DNA of 64,000 bases, taken from contig NZ_CBYM010000009.1 of assembly GCF_000577815.1 (NCBI RefSeq), positions 1 through 64,000 of the forward strand. The letters run 5' to 3'. The position numbers and the translations under genes were made by a program. Below are positions 56,661 through 64,000 of this stretch, piece after piece. This DNA is from Clostridium saudiense. GTDB lineage: Bacteria; Bacillota; Clostridia; Clostridiales; Clostridiaceae. Each line of letters begins with the position of its first letter. The stretch's first letter is position 1. The notes beneath the pieces are model-generated. The model was given only the letters and a program-made list of their open reading frames with translations. It did not search any database and was not told the DNA's origin.

Positions 56661-57431
56661 TACATACTTCCTCATATGCTTTAATGCTGTTTTTTCTAAT
56701 CTTGAAACTTGCGCTTGTGAAATTCCAATCTCATCTGCAACTTCCATTTGTGTTCTTCCATTAAAAAATCTTAATGTTAAAATTAATTTTTCTCTGTCAT
56801 TTAATTTTTTCATAGCTTCTTTGATTGAAATATTCTCTAGCCAACTATCATCGCTATTCTTAGAATCACTAATTTGATCCATTACATAAATGGCATCTCC
56901 TCCATCATGATATATTGGCTCAAATAATGAAACTGGATCTTGAATTGCATCTAAAGCAAAAACAACCTCTTCTCTAGGTATATTTAATTCTTTTGCTATT
57001 TGGGACACTGTTGGCTCCTTATTATTATCCTTTATCAATTTATCTCTTACTAATAAAGCTTTATAAGCTACATCCCTTAAAGATCTACTTACCCTAATAG
57101 AATTATTATCTCTCAAATACCTTCTTATTTCTCCTATTATCATCGGTACAGCATATGTAGAAAATTTTACATTTTGAGATAAATCAAAATTGTCTATTGA
57201 TTTCATTAATCCAATGCAGCCAACTTGAAATAAATCATCTACATTTTCTCCTCTATTATTAAATCTTTGAATAACACTTAGAACTAATCTTAAATTACCC
57301 TTAATAAAAGTTTCTCTTGCTTGTGTATCTCCGTTTCTCATCTTTAATAGGAGTTCTCTTTTTTCCTTTTCCTTTAGTACTGGTAATTTGGAAGTATTTA
57401 CCCCACAAATTTCAACTTTGTTGATAATCAA
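56658..57431 (-). CDS. sigG: RNA polymerase sigma factor SigG
   Basis: Late forespore sigma factor. The N-terminal NKVEICGVNTSKLPVL is characteristic of SigG; region 2 carries ETFIKGNLRLVLSVIQRFNNRGENVDDLFQVGCIGLMKSIDNFD and region 4 has the HTH RTQMEVADEIGISQAQVSRLEKTAL. About 257 residues. The start is a TTG: at 57431 it has GGAG 9 nt upstream; another TTG at 57437 is only 3 nt from that site. It has its own forespore-type promoter and follows sigE, whose gene lies with spoIIGA, the conserved order. Confidence 0.96.
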   Translation of the reverse strand: MIINKVEICGVNTSKLPVLKEKEKRELLLKMRNGDTQARETFIKGNLRLVLSVIQRFNNRGENVDDLFQVGCIGLMKSIDNFDLSQNVKFSTYAVPMIIGEIRRYLRDNNSIRVSRSLRDVAYKALLVRDKLIKDNNKEPTVSQIAKELNIPREEVVFALDAIQDPVSLFEPIYHDGGDAIYVMDQISDSKNSDDSWLENISIKEAMKKLNDREKLILTLRFFNGRTQMEVADEIGISQAQVSRLEKTALKHMRKYV

Positions 57432-57472
57432 AGTCAATCACTCCTTCAGAAGTAATAACATACTGCATTTAA

Positions 57473-57502
57473 AATTATTTCCGTTAGAGGATTGTTTTAT
57501 AC
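57473..57502 (-). promoter_or_regulatory. Sigma-F/sigma-G promoter of sigG
   Basis: On the minus strand GTATA (57498-57502), 15-bp spacer, GGAAATAATT (57473-57482). This fits the forespore consensus GYATA-N15-GGnnAnAnT, and the position, about 40 bp before sigG, is right. Confidence 0.7.
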
Positions 57503-57513
57503 TAAAGACAACC

Positions 57514-58221
57514 TTAAATCATTTTATTTATTTCTTTCTTTAATCTATTTATTATTTTCTTTTCTAATCTTGAAATATAAGATTGAGATATACCAAGCAT
57601 ATCTGCCACTTCTTTTTGAGTCTTTTCCGTATTGCCTGAAAGACCAAATCTTAACTTCACAATTTCTTTTTCTCTTTCATTTAAATTTTTTAATGCTAAA
57701 AATAATAATTGCTTGTCAACTTCGTCTTCAATTAAATTGTATACTGTATCATTTTCAGTACCTAATATATCTGATAGCAATAATTCATTTCCATCCCAAT
57801 CTATATTTAAAGGCTCATAAAATGATACTTCTGCCTTAACTTTTGTATTTCTTCTTAAATACATTAAAATTTCGTTTTCAATACATCTTGATGCATAGGT
57901 TGCTAATTTGATTTTCTTTTCAGGATTAAATGTATTAACTGCCTTTATAAGACCTATTGTTCCAACAGAAATTAAGTCCTCTACTCCAACTCCTGTATTT
58001 TCAAATTTTCTTGCAATATAAACTACTAATCTTAAGTTTCTTTCTATAAGAGTATTTCTTACTTCCTCATCACCACTTGCTAATTTTCCAACTAACTGTT
58101 CTTCTTCATCCTTTTTTAGTGGTGGTGGAAGTGCATCATTTCCACCTATATAATCTACTCTTTTTCTGAAAATATTAAATTTAGATAAAAACTTATTTAA
58201 TAATAAAATTAATTTTCCCAT
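57514..58221 (-). CDS. sigE: RNA polymerase sigma factor SigE (pro-form)
   Basis: Early mother-cell sigma factor, made as an inactive pro-protein. An N-terminal pro-sequence (about residues 1-27: [20 protein letters not shown]) is followed by [17 protein letters not shown], region 2 ([36 protein letters not shown]) and the region 4 [26 protein letters not shown]. The length is 235 residues. It lies 9 nt after spoIIGA, whose product cleaves the pro-sequence. Confidence 0.98.
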   Translation of the reverse strand: MGKLILLLNKFLSKFNIFRKRVDYIGGNDALPPPLKKDEEEQLVGKLASGDEEVRNTLIERNLRLVVYIARKFENTGVGVEDLISVGTIGLIKAVNTFNPEKKIKLATYASRCIENEILMYLRRNTKVKAEVSFYEPLNIDWDGNELLLSDILGTENDTVYNLIEDEVDKQLLFLALKNLNEREKEIVKLRFGLSGNTEKTQKEVADMLGISQSYISRLEKKIINRLKKEINKMI

Positions 58222-58230
58222 ATATCCTCC

Positions 58231-59031
58231 TTATACTATACCCCTTGATAACAAAGCTTGGAACTCATCTTCTTTGCTCAACTTTCTCTCACATCCGCAT
58301 ACTATTGCATCAACCCTTGTCCAGCTATTACTATCTTCATTTTTTATCATTATATTCCCTTTAAAACCTTTAACTTCTCCAACTTCGTTTATAGTATCAT
58401 ATTTAATAATAAATTTTTTATCATCTGGAATATCAAATTGATTAAAATAGTTATTCTCAACAATAACACATGGTAAATTTGTTACCGGCTCTCTTAATTC
58501 ATTTCCTGTATCTAAAAATCCTTTTACTAGTACTGTTCTTGTTCCTTCGGTAATATATATATCATATAAGAAATTTTTAACTAAGGCTCTATCTTTAAGT
58601 AAATCAATAATTCTATTTATAAAAATAAATACAATCGCCACAGATAACACTATATATTTTATTGAATTGTTTTCAACTACAAACGCCTGTCCAATCATAT
58701 ATGTGTTTTGCATTTGTAAAGCTCCAAAGCATATTCCTCCTAGCATAAAAGCTAACATAAAAAAGACCAATATCGATTTTAATACATATTTAAATTTTTT
58801 ACTTTCTAAAGAAATATATATCATAATTGCAGGTATCAATAATTTAAATGCTATGGAATTTAATAAATTTACATTACAAAAAATAACTAACCCGTATAAG
58901 CCTCCTAAAACCGCTGCAATGCATATATTCTTCTTATTAAAACTAAACCTTAATAATTTGAAAGTAAGTAATAGCAAGAATAAATTGATTACTACATTTT
59001 CAAATATATAAATATCAATATATACTTCCAT
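58231..59031 (-). CDS. spoIIGA: Sigma-E processing protease SpoIIGA
   Basis: Membrane aspartic protease that cuts the pro-sequence from SigE at the septum after receiving the SpoIIR signal. The N-terminal half has five hydrophobic segments; the C-terminal cytosolic domain holds the catalytic KGFLDTGNELREPVT motif near residue 175. The length is 266 residues. It is encoded before sigE, and its promoter shows the long Spo0A-type spacer. Confidence 0.95.
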   Translation of the reverse strand: MEVYIDIYIFENVVINLFLLLLTFKLLRFSFNKKNICIAAVLGGLYGLVIFCNVNLLNSIAFKLLIPAIMIYISLESKKFKYVLKSILVFFMLAFMLGGICFGALQMQNTYMIGQAFVVENNSIKYIVLSVAIVFIFINRIIDLLKDRALVKNFLYDIYITEGTRTVLVKGFLDTGNELREPVTNLPCVIVENNYFNQFDIPDDKKFIIKYDTINEVGEVKGFKGNIMIKNEDSNSWTRVDAIVCGCERKLSKEDEFQALLSRGIV

Positions 59032-59054
59032 ATTTCTATCACCTCAATATATAA

Positions 59055-59087
59055 ATTATAGCCTTATCTCTAAATTTTTTTTGTCAT
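59055..59087 (-). promoter_or_regulatory. Spo0A-type promoter of spoIIGA-sigE
   Basis: ATGACA (59082-59087), 21-bp spacer, TATAAT (59055-59060) on the minus strand. In Bacillus the spoIIG promoter has good sigma-A hexamers about 22 bp apart and needs Spo0A~P bound at the -35. The plus-strand TTTGTCATTT at the -35 resembles the 0A box TTTGTCGAA. Confidence 0.6.
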
Positions 59088-59226
59088 TTTAACGGAGGTA
59101 AATTTATTTTTTAAACACAGTTTTTTTACATATTTTTCCCAATTATTCTTATATATAATATTAAATCTTTTATTTCATTTTTAATCACTTTTATAATATA
59201 ATTATACCCTTAATTAAAAACAAAAA

Positions 59227-59265
59227 AATAAATAGAAATTGTAATTATTACAATTTCTATTTATT
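59227..59265 (-). terminator. Terminator of ftsZ
   Basis: An 18-bp perfect stem (AATAAATAGAAATTGTAA arm), 3-nt loop, followed on the minus strand by a T run, just after the ftsZ stop. Confidence 0.88.
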
Positions 59266-59286
59266 TTATATTATAATTATTAAATT

Positions 59287-60408
59287 TTACTTTCTTGATC
59301 TTAAGAAGCTTGGTATATTAACGCTTTCTCTATCTAAATCTAATAATGGATCATTATGAGTTGCCTTAATAGGTTCTTCTTCTTTCTTAATAGTTTCTGC
59401 TACAGGCTTTGGGTCAATTTTTGCTTCAGGTGCTGAAGTAGTTACTTTACCATTATCTTCTTCAAATCCTGTTGCAATAACTGTTAATCTTATTTCATCA
59501 TTTAAAGTTTCATCTATAACTGCACCAAAGATGATATTAGCATCTATATCAGCTGCTTCTCTTACTATTTCTGCAGCTTCATAAACTTCAATTGCTCCTA
59601 AGTCAACTCCACCAGTAAAGTTTATTATAACTCCAGTAGCTCCATCTATTGAAGTTTCTAATAAAGGAGATGAAATTGCTTGTCTAACAGCATCTTGTGC
59701 TTTATTATCGCCTTTTCCATAGCCAACACCCATGTGTGCTAACCCTTTATCCTTCATTACTGTTTCAATATCAGCAAAGTCGGCATTAACTACCCCTGGT
59801 ATAGTAATAAGGTCAGAAATAGCTTGTACCCCTTGTCTTAACACACCATCTGCTAATTTAAATGAATCTAATAATGTTGTTTTCTTATCTGCCATAGCAA
59901 GAAGTTTTTCATTTGGTATTATAACTAATGTATCAACATGTTGCTTTAAATTTTCTAATCCCATTTCAGCATGTCTCATTCTTCTCTTTCCTTCAAATGG
60001 GAAAGGTTTAGTAACAACACCAACAGTTAAAATATTCATAGATTTTGCAATTTCTGCAACTACTGGAGCAGCACCTGTACCAGTTCCTCCGCCCATACCA
60101 GCAGTAATGAATACCATGTTAGCACCTTTTATTGCTTCTGCTATTTCTTCTCTACTTTCTTCTGCAGCTTTTTTCCCGATTTCAGGATTTGCTCCAGCTC
60201 CAAGACCTTTTGTAAGTTTTTCACCTATTTGAATCTTTGTATTAGCTTGTGAAAGCAATAATGCTTGTTTATCAGTATTAACAACTATAAACTCAACATT
60301 TCTTAACCCCTCAATGATCATTCTATTAACGGCGTTACCACCGCCACCACCGCATCCAATTACCTTTATATTAGTTAATTCCTGCATATCTAACTCGAAA
60401 TCTAACAA
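59287..60408 (-). CDS. ftsZ: Cell division protein FtsZ
   Basis: Tubulin-like GTPase that forms the Z ring. It starts with [18 protein letters not shown], has the [15 protein letters not shown] nucleotide signature near residues 104-118, the T7 loop [11 protein letters not shown] and the C-terminal conserved peptide IPSFLRSRK that binds FtsA/SepF/ZapA. The length is 373 residues. Here it stands alone, away from ftsA and the mur genes, as usual in clostridia; its neighbours are sporulation sigma genes. Confidence 0.98.
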   Translation of the reverse strand: MLDFELDMQELTNIKVIGCGGGGGNAVNRMIIEGLRNVEFIVVNTDKQALLLSQANTKIQIGEKLTKGLGAGANPEIGKKAAEESREEIAEAIKGANMVFITAGMGGGTGTGAAPVVAEIAKSMNILTVGVVTKPFPFEGKRRMRHAEMGLENLKQHVDTLVIIPNEKLLAMADKKTTLLDSFKLADGVLRQGVQAISDLITIPGVVNADFADIETVMKDKGLAHMGVGYGKGDNKAQDAVRQAISSPLLETSIDGATGVIINFTGGVDLGAIEVYEAAEIVREAADIDANIIFGAVIDETLNDEIRLTVIATGFEEDNGKVTTSAPEAKIDPKPVAETIKKEEEPIKATHNDPLLDLDRESVNIPSFLRSRK

Positions 60409-60930
60409 AATAACTCCTCCTTAAAACTCTCTCTATTAGTAATTAAAATACTTTCATAATATTACTTTATTAGTTCTTCTTAATTAGCTTAATTATAGTA
60501 TTAAACATAAATTATTCCGTACTCTAATTTTACATCATTACATATATGTTAACAATAGTAAAATGCTAACTATTGAAGAAAATTGTAATGATTTTTTTAG
60601 ATTTCATAAAAAAATGATCAAAAAATGTTGCTTTTATCCTATAATGTACTATAATTTACTTCTATATCTTTATTCTATATAATAATAATTGCTAATTTTA
60701 AAATACTATATTTTAATTCATCATATAATATATTCAACAAAACTTTAAAAATTCCTCTAACTTTTAACATTTTTTTATTTTTATTGAAAATATATATTCA
60801 CATTTATTCTTATAAGCTACTTTCATTCACTAAATTATAATTGGATTTTATTTATGAAAACTCTAAAATCCCCTTCATTTTAATAAATTTAATTTATTAA
60901 ACTTAAAGTTTGAATTTACTTATAACAAAA
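60409..60930. other. Long AT-rich gap between pilT and ftsZ
   Basis: About 520 bp with no plausible ORF. The part next to ftsZ must hold its promoter; TATAAT-like hexamers occur (for example near 60495) but no pair with good spacing stands out. No repeat or strong hairpin is visible. Confidence 0.5.
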
Positions 60931-60950
60931 GGACGTAATTTCTTACGCCC
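60931..60950 (-). terminator. Terminator of pilT
   Basis: GGACGTAA (60931-60938) pairs with TTACGCCC (60943-60950, one G-T), loop TTTC; TTTTGTT follows on the minus strand. Confidence 0.75.
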
Positions 60951-60958
60951 TTAAATTT

Positions 60959-62014
60959 TTATAAAATCATTAATCTTTTTAAAGTTTCTCTATCTACTGC
61001 ATATGTCATTGCTGTGTCCATTGATATAACACCCTTTTTATATAACTCAGCTATAGCCATATCCATAGTTTTCATACCATATTTATTACCTGTTTGAACA
61101 GCTGATTCAATTTGATGTGTTTTACCTTCTCTAATTAAGTTTTGTATTCCTGGAGTACTCACCATTACTTCTAAAGCTGCAACACGACCATTGCCTTCAA
61201 TATTAGGTAATAGTTGTTGAGATACAACTGCTTGTAATACTGATGATAATTGTATCTTAACTTGTTGTTGTTGATGTGGTGGGAATACATCTATTATTCT
61301 ATCTATAGTTTTTGCTGCTCCAATTGTGTGTAATGTAGAAAATACTAAATGTCCAGTTTCAGCAGCTGTAATTGCAATTGATATAGTTTCTAAATCTCTC
61401 ATTTCTCCAACTAAAATCACATCTGGATCTTCTCTTAATATAGCTTTTAATGCATTTCCGTAACTCTTACTATCCTTACCAATTTCTCTTTGATTAACGA
61501 TGCAGTTATTATGCTTGTGTAAGTATTCTATAGGATCTTCTAAAGTTATTATATGTGCTTGTCTTGTATTATTTATTTCATTGATCATAGCTGCTAATGT
61601 TGTACTTTTACCACTACCTGTAGGTCCTGTAACTAAAACAAGCCCTCTTTTTTTAGTTACAATATCTTTAAGAACTGCTGGATGCTTTAATTCATCTAAT
61701 GTTGGTATTTTTAGTGCAATAACTCTTATTGCTATAGCATCACTATTTCTTTGTTTAAAAACATTTACTCTAAATCTTCCGATTCCTTGTGCAGAATAAG
61801 ATGTATCAAACTCTCCAATACTTAAATATTCCTCATATTTTTCTTGCAATATTTCTTTAGAAAACTCTTCAACATCATTTGGTAATAATTTCTTATCTCC
61901 TAAGTGGATAAGTTTTCCATTGCATCTTATAGTTGGTGGCAACCCAACAGTTAAATGTAAATCTGATGCCTTCATTTCTATCGTTTTTCTTAAAAGTTCT
62001 TGTAATACATACAT
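60959..62014 (-). CDS. pilT: Twitching-motility ATPase PilT
   Basis: Hexameric secretion-superfamily ATPase that retracts type IV pili. Motifs: N-terminal PAS-like domain, ASDLHLTVGLPP; Walker A GPTGSGKSTTLA near 130-141; Asp box TLEDPIEYLH; Walker B LREDPDVILVGEMRDLET; His box TAAETGHLVFSTLHT; and an arginine-finger region. At 351 residues it is complete. No other pilus gene is in the window, so it acts with a pil locus elsewhere. Its position after sigK and before ftsZ is found in other clostridia. Confidence 0.95.
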   Translation of the reverse strand: MYVLQELLRKTIEMKASDLHLTVGLPPTIRCNGKLIHLGDKKLLPNDVEEFSKEILQEKYEEYLSIGEFDTSYSAQGIGRFRVNVFKQRNSDAIAIRVIALKIPTLDELKHPAVLKDIVTKKRGLVLVTGPTGSGKSTTLAAMINEINNTRQAHIITLEDPIEYLHKHNNCIVNQREIGKDSKSYGNALKAILREDPDVILVGEMRDLETISIAITAAETGHLVFSTLHTIGAAKTIDRIIDVFPPHQQQQVKIQLSSVLQAVVSQQLLPNIEGNGRVAALEVMVSTPGIQNLIREGKTHQIESAVQTGNKYGMKTMDMAIAELYKKGVISMDTAMTYAVDRETLKRLMIL

Positions 62015-62129
62015 ATTATTTTCTCCCTAATCTAATCTCTAATCGTATATCATATTTTTATCTCTATTTATAGTTTAGTAAAATAATCCAAAAATCACAA
62101 CTAACATTGTAAACTTTTTACCTTTTTTG

Positions 62130-62825
62130 TCATTTTGTTGTAAGTTCTTTCTTTAATTTCTTTAAAGCTTTCTTTTCTATCCGCGAAACATAAGATCTTG
62201 ATATCCCAAGTAGACTTGCTATTTCTCTTTGAGTTTTGCATTTACCATCTACCAATCCATATCTCATCCTTATAATTTCTCCTTCCCTTTCACTTAGCGC
62301 TGTATTAATTTTAGAATAAAGAGCTTTTATTTGTATATTGGTTTCAACTTTATCAACCACAGAATCTTTATCACTACTTAAAACATCAATTAAACTTATT
62401 TCATTACCTTCTTTATCAACGCCTATCGGATCATGTAAAAATGTTTCTCCTTTTTGTTTTTTACTACTTCTAAAGAGCATTAAAATTTCATTTTCAATGC
62501 ATCTAGATGCATATGTAGCTAATCTTGTTCCCTTTGATGCATCAAATGAATCAATTGCTTTAATTAACCCTACTGTACCGATTGATATAAGTTCATCTAT
62601 ATCTTTATTCGGTATTTGATACTTTTTCACAATATGTGCAACCAACCTAAGGTTTCTTTCTATCAATACTCCTTTAGCCTTCTTATCACCTGATTTTAAT
62701 AGTTCAAGATATTTTTCTTCTTCTTTTTCATCCAAAGGCTGTGGAAAAGTGTTGTTACCTGAAATATATCCTGTAAGGAAAAAATTCGTACAGAACAACT
62801 CCAAAATATTACTAAAAAATATCAC
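62130..62825 (-). CDS. sigK: RNA polymerase sigma factor SigK (pro-form)
   Basis: Late mother-cell sigma factor. The N-terminus has a hydrophobic pro-sequence (about 1-27, MIFFSNILELFC...) followed by NNTFPQPLDEKEEEKYLELLKSGD, matching the Bacillus pro-sigma-K junction. Region 2 and region 4 (HTH TQREIASLLGISRSYVSRIEKKAL) are complete. The 231-residue frame is unbroken, so no skin element interrupts it. GTG start at 62825, AGGAGG 7 nt upstream. A sigma-E-type promoter lies just upstream. Confidence 0.96.
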   Translation of the reverse strand: MIFFSNILELFCTNFFLTGYISGNNTFPQPLDEKEEEKYLELLKSGDKKAKGVLIERNLRLVAHIVKKYQIPNKDIDELISIGTVGLIKAIDSFDASKGTRLATYASRCIENEILMLFRSSKKQKGETFLHDPIGVDKEGNEISLIDVLSSDKDSVVDKVETNIQIKALYSKINTALSEREGEIIRMRYGLVDGKCKTQREIASLLGISRSYVSRIEKKALKKLKKELTTK

Positions 62826-62853
62826 TAAGCTTCCTCCTAGTAGTGCTTATTAT

Positions 62854-62880
62854 ATAATATGATATTTTCTAAAAATATTG
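62854..62880 (-). promoter_or_regulatory. Candidate sigma-E promoter of sigK
   Basis: CAATATT (62874-62880), 12-bp spacer, CATATTAT (62854-62861) on the minus strand resembles the mother-cell consensus (ATATT...CATAnnnT). The short spacer is at the lower end. Confidence 0.45.
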
Positions 62881-62914
62881 CTTGAAGATTGCAAATTAAT
62901 TTTATTCCCAAATT

Positions 62915-64000
62915 TTATTCACTTATTAATGCTTTTATTATTTCTCTATATATTGGTGCTGCTGTATTTCCTCCAGCAAGTTCTGTTCCATTTTCATCTA
63001 CACCATTTATATTTGGAGCAACAATTACTAATGTATATAATTTATTGTCAAGTTCAAAATAACCAGCAAACCAACCGTGAGTTGTTGCACCACCTTCACC
63101 TGTAGCTGTACCTGTCTTACCACCTTGTATTATACCATCTACCTTAGCTGCAGTACCAGTACCATTTGTTATAACATTACTCATACTATTTTTAACTAAT
63201 TTTGATGTTGTTGATGTAAATATCCTATTTTCTTCATTTTGAATATTTTCTATAACATTATTATCATCATCTACAATTGCTTCGATAAGTGATGGCTTAA
63301 TATAAATACCATCATTAACTATAGCATTAACAGCACCAGCAATTTGAAGTGGAGTTACAGTTACACATTGCCCAATAGCAAAATTGCTTACTCCATCAGT
63401 TAGCTTTGGCATTACCCCTACTGCCTCTTCTCTATTTTCACCTGCTAAACCTAGTACTTTGTTATATAATCCTAAATTAGTTGTATACTTTAACAAATTT
63501 TCATATCCTATTAATTGACCTAATTTTGCAAATATATCATTACAAGATACCTCAAATGCTTTATTAACTGTTAAAGTTCCATGAGCATAAGACTTTCCTG
63601 AATTCGTGCAAATATTTCCATTACAAGTAAAAGTATCAGTTACATTTACCAACCCTTCATTTAATGCAATAGCCTCAGTTAAAATTTTAAATATAGATCC
63701 TGGTTCAAATCCTAATTGACCTATTCCTAAATTTACATTAGCTTCTGATTCATCTTTTTGAACCATTGCTCTTATTTTACCCGTATTTGCTTCTAATAAA
63801 ACAACACCAACATTATCTAAATTACTAAATGAATCATCTTTTAAAACATCTCTAATTTTATCTGACATTGAACTATCTATTGTAAGTCTTATATTCTTAT
63901 TATTTACACCTGAATTTGTTTCATTAGTTCTATAAATAGATTTATCATCTAAATAAAACCCAGTAGTTGGTCTCTTATTATCTTGTATTATACTAACAAC
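62915..64000 (-). CDS. Class B penicillin-binding protein, 5' end outside window
   Basis: Transpeptidase that cross-links peptidoglycan. The transpeptidase domain is intact: SxxK in EPGSIFKILTEAIAL (active Ser), SxN as SCND in FEVSCNDIFAKLG, and KTG in GGKTGTATGEGG near the C-terminus. An upstream part reading RPTTGFYLDD...NIRLTIDS runs off the right edge without a stop, so the ATG at 63868 is internal. Organisation fits a SpoVD/PBP2-type protein, without a visible C-terminal PASTA. It could be the sporulation-specific or the vegetative form; position next to sigK hints at the former. The frame is open to base 64000. Confidence 0.9.
   Translation of the reverse strand, partial: VVSIIQDNKRPTTGFYLDDKSIYRTNETNSGVNNKNIRLTIDSSMSDKIRDVLKDDSFSNLDNVGVVLLEANTGKIRAMVQKDESEANVNLGIGQLGFEPGSIFKILTEAIALNEGLVNVTDTFTCNGNICTNSGKSYAHGTLTVNKAFEVSCNDIFAKLGQLIGYENLLKYTTNLGLYNKVLGLAGENREEAVGVMPKLTDGVSNFAIGQCVTVTPLQIAGAVNAIVNDGIYIKPSLIEAIVDDDNNVIENIQNEENRIFTSTTSKLVKNSMSNVITNGTGTAAKVDGIIQGGKTGTATGEGGATTHGWFAGYFELDNKLYTLVIVAPNINGVDENGTELAGGNTAAPIYREIIKALISE

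Noticed and set aside
62130..62825. skin element interrupting sigK
   Set aside because: The sigK frame is continuous through all conserved regions; no recombinase gene is present.

Overview
This window is core chromosome of a low-GC, endospore-forming, anaerobic Firmicute, most likely Clostridium sensu stricto (cluster I). The evidence is very AT-rich DNA, strong AGGAGG ribosome sites, the sporulation set sigG/sigE/spoIIGA/sigK/spoIVA/spoVM/ylbJ, acetate fermentation genes pta-ackA, and the Clostridium-type order around smc, rnc and plsX. Species is not resolved. Nearly everything is on the minus strand, so transcription runs from high to low coordinates. The only plus-strand genes are tmcAL-ylbJ (14071-16497) and rpmB (22714-22905). 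I see no tRNA, rRNA, CRISPR, prophage or transposase gene.

Layout, left to right. (1) 27-13840: a translation, secretion and lipid block read leftward: pta-ackA, then yceD-rpmF-plsX, acpP, rnc, a radical SAM gene, a 30-codon membrane peptide gene, smc-ftsY, ylxM-ffh-rpsP-khpA. Promoters are visible before pta, yceD (two), acpP and ylxM. (2) 14071-22494: tmcAL-ylbJ converge on a DivIVA-like coiled-coil gene, coaD and rsmD; then recG, the DAK2 kinase and an Asp23 protein. (3) 22714-38410: rpmB, the tiny spoVM, thiN-rpe-rsgA, prkC and its phosphatase, rlmN, rsmB, a Zn peptidase, fmt-def-priA-coaBC-rpoZ-gmk-remA-yicC. This is the classical Firmicute housekeeping cluster. (4) 38684-47669: a purine-type permease with an attenuated leader, asparaginase, a small possible nuclease of the PBECR type, spoIVA, gpsA, der and a PDZ-radical SAM gene. 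(5) 47770-55428: the phosphate regulon pstSCAB-phoU with phoPR and pgeF. (6) 55666-64000: nrdR, a PRC-barrel gene, sigG, sigE, spoIIGA, ftsZ, pilT, sigK and a truncated class B penicillin-binding protein.

The gene content is largely conventional. The interesting material is between and inside the genes: an unexplained regulatory leader on the permease; two perfect palindromes inside ylbJ that may end transcription of the convergent gene; a dispersed 3'-UTR repeat starting at stop codons; unassigned structured intergenic segments at 7265-7410 and 41551-41619; a four-repeat Pho box before pstS; sporulation promoters before sigG, spoIIGA and sigK; and two micro-genes of 30 and 23 codons. Coordinates use the start codons best supported by ribosome-binding sites and family alignment. 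Function calls come from recognition of families and motifs, not from database searches.
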